A stretch of DNA of 25,062 bases from Chara braunii. Its lineage: Eukaryota; Streptophyta; Charophyceae; Charales; Characeae. Numbering within the stretch: position 1 is the first letter of the stretch; every line of letters starts with the position of its first letter. A program made the position numbers and the translations under genes. Shown here in pieces: positions 19,498 through 25,062 of the stretch. Under the pieces are notes generated by a model. It was not told the origin of the DNA, ran no database searches, and was given only the letters and a program-made list of their open reading frames with translations. Location of the stretch: NCBI GenBank assembly GCA_003427395.1, contig BFEA01001104.1, forward strand, positions 80,331-105,392, in the 5' to 3' direction.

Positions 19498-20841
19498 GAC
19501 TTCACCAAGGAAGATCGAAGGAGGGCCAATGAAAGGGCTCGAGACTACCGCTGGAACGAAGGACGGTTGGAAAAACGGAAAACGGATGGTAGTGGGATTT
19601 GGATGGTAGTACAGCACCCGTTGATGAGGTACGACTGGGTAAAGACAGCGCATGAAAAAACTGCTGCCCACTTTGCCGTACGGATCACGGAGGCAGCAAT
19701 TGACAAAAATGAGTGGTATTGGTCCAATATCCGTGACGATGTGAAATTCATCGTCGCGAACTGTCAGGTCTGCGCTGCTGATAAGGCGCCGATTCAGCCG
19801 CTGAGATCGATAGTGCCGACGATAGTTGAACGACCTTTTCAAAAGGTCAGCATGGATACTACCGATATAGTGGTACCCCCTGGACCCAATAAATGTGAAT
19901 ATTCAATCCTACTGGTGTTCGTGGACCATTTTTCGAAATGGATCGAAGCGTATCCCTGTCCTACACGACAGGCGGCCGAAATTGCGGGATACATCAACCG
20001 GTTTTGGGGGATGCATCAGGACACGGAAGATATCCTGACCGATAATGGCACAGAATTTAGGGAAGAAGTCCTTAGGAATCTGATCGTACATGGTGTCGCT
20101 ATTCGGAACACTGCACCTCATATGTCGCAATCTAACGGGCTGGTAGAAAACGCGAATAGAGTGATAGAGACTGCGCTACGACGAAATATCGCAGCACGAG
20201 ACCCAAGGCCCTGGCCCGATATCGTAGATCACATCCTAGCGGTCCATCGAGGAACGCCTCATGAATCGACAGGCCTTAGCCCTTTCCAATTACGAACCAA
20301 TAGTGTAGCGTGTGTCTCGATACCGAGCCTCCCGGATGAATCTTCGTTGAACTGGCGGCCTACGAGAGCCACAGTTCGGGACAAGGCCAAGCGGCATATG
20401 GAACTGATGGAATGGTCCCTGCCCCGATTAGCCCGAAAGCGCCAGAAAATGACGGAGTTGGCCCACGGCCGACAGGTTCGCAGTTACGAGGCCCGGAATG
20501 GGAACGCGGGTCCACTGCCCCAGTATAAATTAGGGGACATGGTGCAGGTGAGGAAATGTGCTCGCCAAGGGAAGATGGCGCCACGATTCTTCGGGCGATT
20601 TCGCGTGATCGAGCTCGGCCCGAACGGGGTGAACACGGTGCGTCTCGTGCCAAAGGTCTCAGGAAGCCGATCGGCTCAGCCGCCCGTCCGCCACGTGTCC
20701 TACCTACGTCCGCTCCCTTCCTCCCCATCTCGAGCAGCGTCTTCTTCCCCCTTCGCTTCAGAAGAAGACGACGATTCGTTGTCGCCTTCATCTCCTCCTA
20801 CATCTACCGCCCCCTCTCATACCTCCTCACCATCGCCATGA
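19498..20841 (+). pseudogene. Gypsy integrase with HHCC finger, DDE core and C-terminal domain
   Basis: Integrase inserts the DNA copy. The HHCC finger reads H-x5-H-x30-C-x2-C at 19651-19773 (AHEKTAAHF, then NCQVC). The core keeps all three acids: VSMDTTD (near 19855), ILTDNGTEF (near 20035) and GLVENANRVIE (near 20137). Spacing between second Asp and Glu is 34 residues, one fewer than the canonical 35. A GPY/F-like C-terminal domain follows (KLGDMVQVRK, PRFFGRFRVIELGP, 20520-20715), then HVSYLRPL and a Ser/Pro-rich tail with an acidic patch (SEEDDDS). No chromodomain is seen. The frame is uninterrupted from the TAG at 19497 to the TGA at 20841; it is the best-preserved part of the element. 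Confidence 0.9.
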
Positions 20842-21320
20842 GTTTTCCTACTGAGCGAACTTTTCGCGATCACCTACTGGCGCCACGTGGCTACATCTCG
20901 ACAATCTGATAAGTTCATCATCCGCAATTCAACCCAGATCTCCTACGGCTCGCGCAGTTCTTCTGTACCACGGGGGTATACGCGGCAACGGAATTCCAAT
21001 TCGCGGGCAATCGTCAGGCGGTTGTGTTGGCGGAAGCAGTAGCTGTCCATCGGCTGTCAGCCCCGGGGTTTAGCCACGTCTCTACTATCGTCTTCTTCAA
21101 CGGCGATATCAACGCGATCAGCCCGCTTTGACATACGACGATCCAGACGTCATTAAGGGAGTGGGGTCAGCAGTTGGCGACAGAGTGGAGTCACTGGCTT
21201 ACTCGTCACGTACATAATCTTGTCCCTATGGACGGCGTCGAGGTTGGCGGGATCCGAACGTCTCAGCACGAGCCGGCGGTGGTGCTTCCGGAGCTCATCC
21301 CCTTTCAACGCCCCCAATGA
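20838..21320 (+). pseudogene. Extra open frame after pol, overlapping by ATGA, unrecognised
   Basis: An ATG at 20838-20840 overlaps the pol stop (TGA 20839-20841) as ATGA. It opens a frame that runs to TGA 21318-21320, about 160 codons, broken by TGA TAA at 20907-20912 and TGA at 21129-21131. The residues look like a globular protein: LAQFFCTTGVYAATEFQF, RQAVVLAEAVAVHRLSAPGF, HVSTIVFFNGDINAISPL, ATEWSHWLTRHVHNLVPMDG. I see no signal peptide or membrane span, so nothing suggests an envelope protein, and I recognise no family. The overlap is of the kind used for translational coupling or reinitiation. The end of the frame coincides roughly with the end of GC-rich sequence. Confidence 0.5.
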
Positions 21321-22326
21321 ACCGCTCCCAACTCTCCACCTTCGCTCTCCCATCTCTCTTCCTCACCTTCTAGCAGTCTAGTCTTCACCCTCGCTTCTCC
21401 TTCTGTCTAGAACCACTTGCTATTCCCCTCCTCGATCCAAGGCAGTGGGAGTTGTGGCGTGAACATTTAACAGCGATTTCGTCAAAACGGTCATTTTATA
21501 TTTTTTGAACGAAATTGAAATTATCATTTTCATTGTGATTTTGGTGACTCTTGATGTTTTCTTAAGTCAATTTTTGGAAGGTACCCCACTTTTGTTTGTA
21601 TTTTGTGGTCCTGTTTACGACAAATTTTACATCGCTTTCTTTTAAAATTTAGGGGGTGTTATAATTTCATTGCCATTATGTGAAGCTATAGGGTTTTTTT
21701 TATCAGTTTTGTTACTTTTCAAGCATATCGATTAACATTTATTATCTTTCACAGTATAAAATCATGAAATTTTCTGGTTTTCTGCGGCCAATACATGAAG
21801 TTTAGAGAAACATATTGAGTATCATACCAATAAACACCTATGATTAGCAGTACATATATGGGTTGTTTCATGATTGCATTGGTTGGTTTGCTATTTTTAT
21901 GTTTGTTTACATGTATTTAATATTTATCGAAGTGTTGTGTTGTCCCCGCAAATACCCTCCCCTTTGCCCCCCTACCCTCCTGCCCTCCCTCGAAAACATA
22001 TTGAGCCCCCTGTTTTGTCCCCCCCCCTCCCCCAATATATATTTTTTTATATACATGGTCTATACTAAAAAAAAAAAACGAAATCATTTGTTGGAAAATG
22101 ATGGTGAACATGTGGCTACCTGAAGAAAATCCGCCTTGTCAAAAAGGAAAAAAAACTAAATCGGTCAATAAAAAAAATAAAAACCTCTAATCCAACTTCA
22201 ATGCACGAAAAACTCTCTCACGCGTGAAAATTCTACTACCTTGTAAGCAAACGAATCATTAGCAATCTTCTGTCAACAGATGCAACAACGTCCTAAGTGA
22301 ATGAGACTGGTGCGTTGCCCGTTTGC
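21321..22326. other. AT-rich DNA without genes
   Basis: From about 21470 the sequence becomes AT-rich and loses coding character. No LTR matching the region upstream of gag is present. A purine run aggggg before tgttataa at 21650-21660 resembles a polypurine tract followed by an LTR start, but no matching 5' copy exists in the window. Confidence 0.5.
21955..22033. repeat. C-rich low-complexity tract
   Basis: Runs such as cccccctaccctcctgccctc and ccccccccctccccc lie between AT-rich sequences and are followed by an A12 run near 22067. Low-complexity DNA with no gene. Confidence 0.7.
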
Positions 22327-22923
22327 TCAGCGGAGTACATTGTCCATGATGTTGAAGTTGGTAGTTAGTTTTGTTTTCTTGTATTTTCGAGTAACCCATG
22401 ATGCATCTTGCTCTTTTATGACGACTGACGATATCCCGACTGTGATAGATGTTCTTTGAGCTACGAATTCCAACATTGCATTCCGTGCGTTGATACAGTA
22501 CTGTTTGATGTGTTGCTTGTACGCTCGCATCATCAAATCTTCATCGTCCCTTCGTGGTATCTTGTGTCTGCACATCTGTGTTGCACATACTGTTAGCCCT
22601 TAACGATAACTTACAGCAACACATGCAATGGTTGTGCTGCATTTGTGTGGCACCATGACAGACACAAGCCGGTAACCGTAAAACATTTGTTTGTACGTTG
22701 TGATCCCTTCGTTCTTGTAAGTATTGTAATGGTCGCATGCCTTCACGAGATTGTAAACTTTTCTTCTTACACCGTGAGGATATAAGTTCAGTGATGGTTC
22801 GTCATAGGCAAAATCCCATGTGATAAGTTCGATCGCGTTAGAGTGCCTTTTTAGTCGCTCGGATGTTATCTCCGCCCATTTTATCGACGTTCTCCACTTC
22901 TCCTATCGTCGCTGCCTGAGCAT
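22327..22923 (-). pseudogene. Unrecognised protein, diverged copy 1
   Basis: Read on the minus strand from ATG 22923, the frame is open for 199 codons to the stop at 22327, except for TAG at 22903-22905 and TAA at 22600-22602. Motifs include EKWRTSIKWAEI, YDEPSLNLY, VYNLVKACDHYN, FYGYRLV, ACVAVS, GLTVCAT and NARNAMLEFVAQR. It aligns without any gap to 23211-23756 over about 180 residues, which supports this frame and start. The sequence around the TAA resembles an intron (gtaagt donor, cacag acceptor), but the ungapped alignment runs straight through it, so I reject splicing there. Function unknown; a DNA-binding role as in Myb/trihelix-like transposon proteins is only a guess. Confidence 0.55.
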
Positions 22924-22950
22924 CTATTCTGAGTCCTTACTATACGGGGC

Positions 22951-22973
22951 AAAAAATAAAAATAAAAATAAAC
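22951..22973. repeat. A-rich microsatellite (AAAAATA-type)
   Basis: aaaaaataaaaataaaaata lies just upstream (minus-strand sense) of copy 1. On the minus strand it is a T-rich run, about 30 bases before the start. Confidence 0.85.
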
Positions 22974-23210
22974 ATCACAATTAGGGATGAAGTATGGAAT
23001 AGAACGCACCACTTGCATAAGTCCAGAGAGTCATTGCCATTCCCCGCATGCATATGCGAGTCATTAGAGAATGATTAGTGTGGTTGCGGAACGACAGTCA
23101 ATGTGAAGACCGATGCAAGACGGACTGCAAGATGTTTCGTTTGTCACTTTCGCGCCGTCGAATATGATCCACAATATTGAACTTTGTTATTGTGTTAGTT
23201 TTTTTCAGTT

Positions 23211-23756
23211 TTAGTTTTTTCCATCTTCGTTGTGGCATGTGATTAAAGTCATCGCCACGTGAATGGCGATCCTCAACCTTTCATGGATGAAGCGCAACAT
23301 TGCGTCTTTGATTTCGTTGCATACATGGTTGACATACTTAAACGTCGCCGTTTGCATGGTGGTGGTTTGCTCCATTGACAGCACCTTTGTTCGTTCAATC
23401 CGTGTCGCGCACCGTGTCAGACCACCGTTTGAACAAAATGCCACGCATGTCACTGATTCGTCACGCCCATTCTCCCCCTGCATGCGAACTAACCCCAACC
23501 CGTAAAATGTTTTGGTCCATTTGCCACTACCTTGCCTTTCGTTGTTTGCATCAGGCTCAACTGTCTTGGCGAGGTTGTAGAGTTGTAGGCACTCCTCGTC
23601 GTACCACAGCTCAATCGAGGGCTGCAATTCACACCACTCGACTGCCTCCACGCCGACAACCCTCATTTGCGTTCTTGTTTTCCATGATAGGAGGTCCTCT
23701 CATATCACCGGCGTCCCCCATTTCTCATTACGCTTCCTTTCCGACGATGCAGACAT
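23211..23756 (-). pseudogene. Unrecognised protein, diverged copy 2
   Basis: From ATG 23756 on the minus strand the frame is open to the stop at 23211 (181 residues) with one internal TGA, nine residues into the shared EKW block. Copy 1 has Trp at that exact position, so the TGA is very probably a decayed Trp codon. Features: a basic start (SERKRNEKW), PSIELWYDEECLQLYNLAKT, GKWTKTFYGLGLV, VTCVAFCSNGGLTRCATRIE, and a predicted helix KYVNHVCNEIKDAMLRFIHE followed by an aliphatic segment. Conserved with copy 1: EKW, PS(I/L)xL, YNLxK, FYGxxLV, CVA, GLTxCAT, AMLxF. Family not recognised with certainty; I have a vague memory of similar expanded proteins in charophyte genomes, which I cannot verify. 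Confidence 0.6.
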
Positions 23757-23757
23757 T

Positions 23758-23834
23758 CTAAACACAACGAAAAAATGAGAAAAATGCAGAAGACTTGGTA
23801 CGACTAGCAGCAGACACCAAGCTTAGAGAGTCAC
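23758..23834 (-). other. Candidate intron (77 bp)
   Basis: On the minus strand, GTAG|GTGACT gives a possible donor at 23834. A pyrimidine-rich run followed by GTGTTTAG gives a good acceptor ending at 23758, directly before A-ATG of copy 2. Joining would place the upstream transposase-like frame one base out of phase with copy 2, so it does not yield a fused reading frame as the sequence stands. Confidence 0.25.
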
Positions 23835-24981
23835 CTACGAATGTTATAGAAGACGGATTTCTTTGTGGCGTATACACCGACGGAAGCCGAATGCGATTTT
23901 TGATCTTGACGTTCGGGCCTGCCTCAGTCTGATCTGGCATGAGATCAGACTCGTCTAAGATTATGTCCTCGAACGCCGACCATGTAATGGCGTAGGTGGT
24001 CGTTGTCCGTGGATGCCCGTCATGGTCGTGCAGAGCGTCGACGGTTCCGTCGTTGATGTCATCGCTGTATTTTTTGAACGTGTTCCTGCCGACGCCCAGT
24101 ATGAGACACCAAGCAGTGACGCACACAGGGTGCAACTGCACTATCGGTTTGACTGTCCGTTTATAGTCAACTAACGAAATGAAGTTCTAGAGTTTCTCTA
24201 TCCACCACTTCCGCCTATCCTTCCCTTTGAGAACGAGGTAGTCACGTGTACACTTCACCACGTCCTCTACTCTCAGTTTAGAAAGACATCAGTACGTCTT
24301 GTAACATGTTTTGTGGAGGACGGTCTCACACTCGTCTACGCTACTTCTACGTTGGAAAGTGGAGGTGGATGCCGAAGCACTTCGTTTCCTGATTTTGTAC
24401 GTGTATTTTCTCTTTCCTTCTGTACCCTACAACATAGACAAGGCAGATATTGCGGTGTCTTCTCCGACTGGCAAGTCGACGTCCGGCGAACGAGCAACCT
24501 CAACCCCGCCCCTTTCATTGCCTTCGCGTGATGGCGACGATAGCATGTCCATGAGAATATACCGGTCGCCAGCGTCAGTTGCCGAAGGCAAAATCCCCTG
24601 AATAGAAGGTTCCAGAGACCCGCGCGCTGGGCCTGTGCCGGCAGTAGAAGGCAAGCAGCCGGCGTCGTTGATGATGTCGTCAAGGCGAAGACGCCGCACG
24701 GCGTTGATATTGGAAGATGGCATGGGCCGATGACGTGGGCGACGTCTGGGCATACCATCACCACGGTGTGCAGGGTGCCCATGTTTCGATGGTGTGATGA
24801 TGATATCCATAGACCGACTCTCACAGGAGTTCTCATGAGCATCGGGCACAGGCGTGCGAAGAGCCTGCACATAAGGCAGAGAACTGTAGTAACAATTGTC
24901 CATCCCCCTTTCCATTGAGTCCTTAACATAGATGGAAATGACCTGTGAGAGGACATCACATAACAGAAGAATCCAAAACAA
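23758..24981 (-). pseudogene. Transposase-like N-terminal half (broken)
   Basis: One minus-strand frame runs 408 codons from 24981 with three stops (TAG 24427-24429, TGA 24289-24291, TAG 24187-24189). The first part is low complexity with Arg/Pro/Ser (MPRRRPRHRPMPSSN) and acidic stretches. A basic segment follows (GKRKYTYKIRKRSAS), then CETVLHKTCYKTY, VVKCTRDYLVLKGKDRRKWW, VCVTAWCLILGVGRNTFKKY and RIRLPSVYT. The sequence of clustered Cys, Arg-Trp block, then a VCxxAWCxxxGVG helix-turn-helix-like motif resembles the N-terminus of a widespread uncharacterised transposase-like family in plants, algae and animals; that resemblance is from memory. The expected catalytic C-terminal half is absent. 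The start is uncertain: Met at about 24912 or 24981. Confidence 0.5.
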
Positions 24982-25062
24982 AAAGACACATGAGAAGGGA
25001 CGCCGAACCCCCCACCACCCACCTCTGGGCGCAAGAAGGACCTGGACCCTCTCCCCCCCCCC
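24982..25062. other. Window edge, nothing recognisable
   Basis: No feature is supported here apart from a C-rich run at the last ten bases. The upstream part of the minus-strand gene remnant may continue beyond the window. Confidence 0.4.

Larger units (their letters stand above)
13845..21320 (+). mobile_element. Decayed Ty3/gypsy LTR retrotransposon carrying a PHD finger
   Basis: The order gag, CCHC knuckle, protease, reverse transcriptase, RNase H, integrase is the Ty3/gypsy (Metaviridae) order. Gag and pol lie in one frame with no obligatory frameshift, apart from decay indels near 15205, 15590, 18295, 18490 and 19150. No chromodomain is present at the integrase C-terminus. A PHD-type zinc finger sits between RNase H and integrase. 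Additional open frames flank gag-pol on both sides. The outer limits given are those of the coding-like part; LTRs were not identified. Confidence 0.85.

Noticed and set aside
20518-20841. Chromodomain at the integrase C-terminus
   Set aside because: After the GPY/F-like domain only a short HVSYLRPL segment and a Ser/Pro-rich tail follow; chromodomain aromatic-cage motifs are absent.
20878-20891. Primer-binding-site-like TGGCGCC string
   Set aside because: It lies downstream of pol, inside the extra open frame, where a primer-binding site would not function.
20838-21320. Envelope-type protein after pol
   Set aside because: No signal peptide, membrane span or cysteine pattern of an envelope protein is visible in the frame.
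21650-21680. Polypurine tract followed by the start of a 3' LTR (tgttataa)
   Set aside because: No matching copy upstream of gag could be found, and the sequence lies in AT-rich DNA away from the end of coding sequence.
22572-22618. Short intron (gtaagt ... cacag) in minus-strand copy 1
   Set aside because: At 39 bases it would be too short, and the ungapped alignment with copy 2 continues through it (GLTVCAT versus GLTRCAT).
1-25062. CRISPR array, prokaryotic operon or prophage
   Set aside because: No spaced short direct repeats, no co-directional compact genes and no ribosome-binding-site spacing; content is eukaryotic retroelements.

Overview
This window looks like nuclear DNA from a eukaryote, most likely a plant or streptophyte alga. 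It is dominated by decayed transposable elements. I find no bacterial operon logic, no ribosomal RNA, no CRISPR array and no clearly intact host gene. The low-copy background is AT-rich and the elements sit in it as GC-richer blocks. The plant/charophyte assignment is an inference from the retroelement types (an L1-like LINE and a Ty3/gypsy element) and from my memory of similar proteins; no marker gene proves it.

Layout. 1-1080 is AT-rich DNA without genes. 1080-1570 is a GC-rich island with a strong hairpin, followed by a G16 run and a tRNA-like (SINE-head-like) segment at 1626-1697. 1700-2160 is AT-rich with a MITE-like inverted repeat. 2160-3130 is purine-rich. 3130-4590 is strongly C-rich on the + strand and holds a two-level tandem repeat (158 + 124 bp units, 282 bp period). 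This repeat block lies directly before a + strand LINE (4592-12255). The LINE has an ORF1 region with a zinc knuckle, about 1.1-1.5 kb of further coding-like sequence, and an ORF2 with AP endonuclease, reverse transcriptase and a C-terminal zinc-finger region. All of it is broken by many stops and several frameshifts.

12256-13840 is non-coding but contains a TATA-like box and a GA microsatellite. From about 13.8 to 21.3 kb there is a + strand Ty3/gypsy retrotransposon. Its order is: an upstream open frame, gag with a CCHC knuckle, protease, a long linker, reverse transcriptase, RNase H, a PHD-type zinc finger, integrase (HHCC plus DDE), an integrase C-terminal domain, and then a further open frame whose ATG overlaps the pol stop (ATGA). 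Flanking LTR pairs could not be found. 21.3-22.3 kb is AT-rich and without genes.

22.3-25.0 kb carries minus-strand remnants. Two highly diverged copies of one unrecognised protein (22327-22923 and 23211-23756) align without a gap over about 180 residues. Upstream of them is a single frame of about 400 codons (23758-24981, three stops) that resembles the N-terminal half of a transposase-like family.

The most interesting items are the PHD finger inside a gypsy pol, the ATGA-overlapping ORF after pol, the ungapped paralogue pair, the higher-order repeat before the LINE, and the loss of catalytic acidic residues in both reverse transcriptases.
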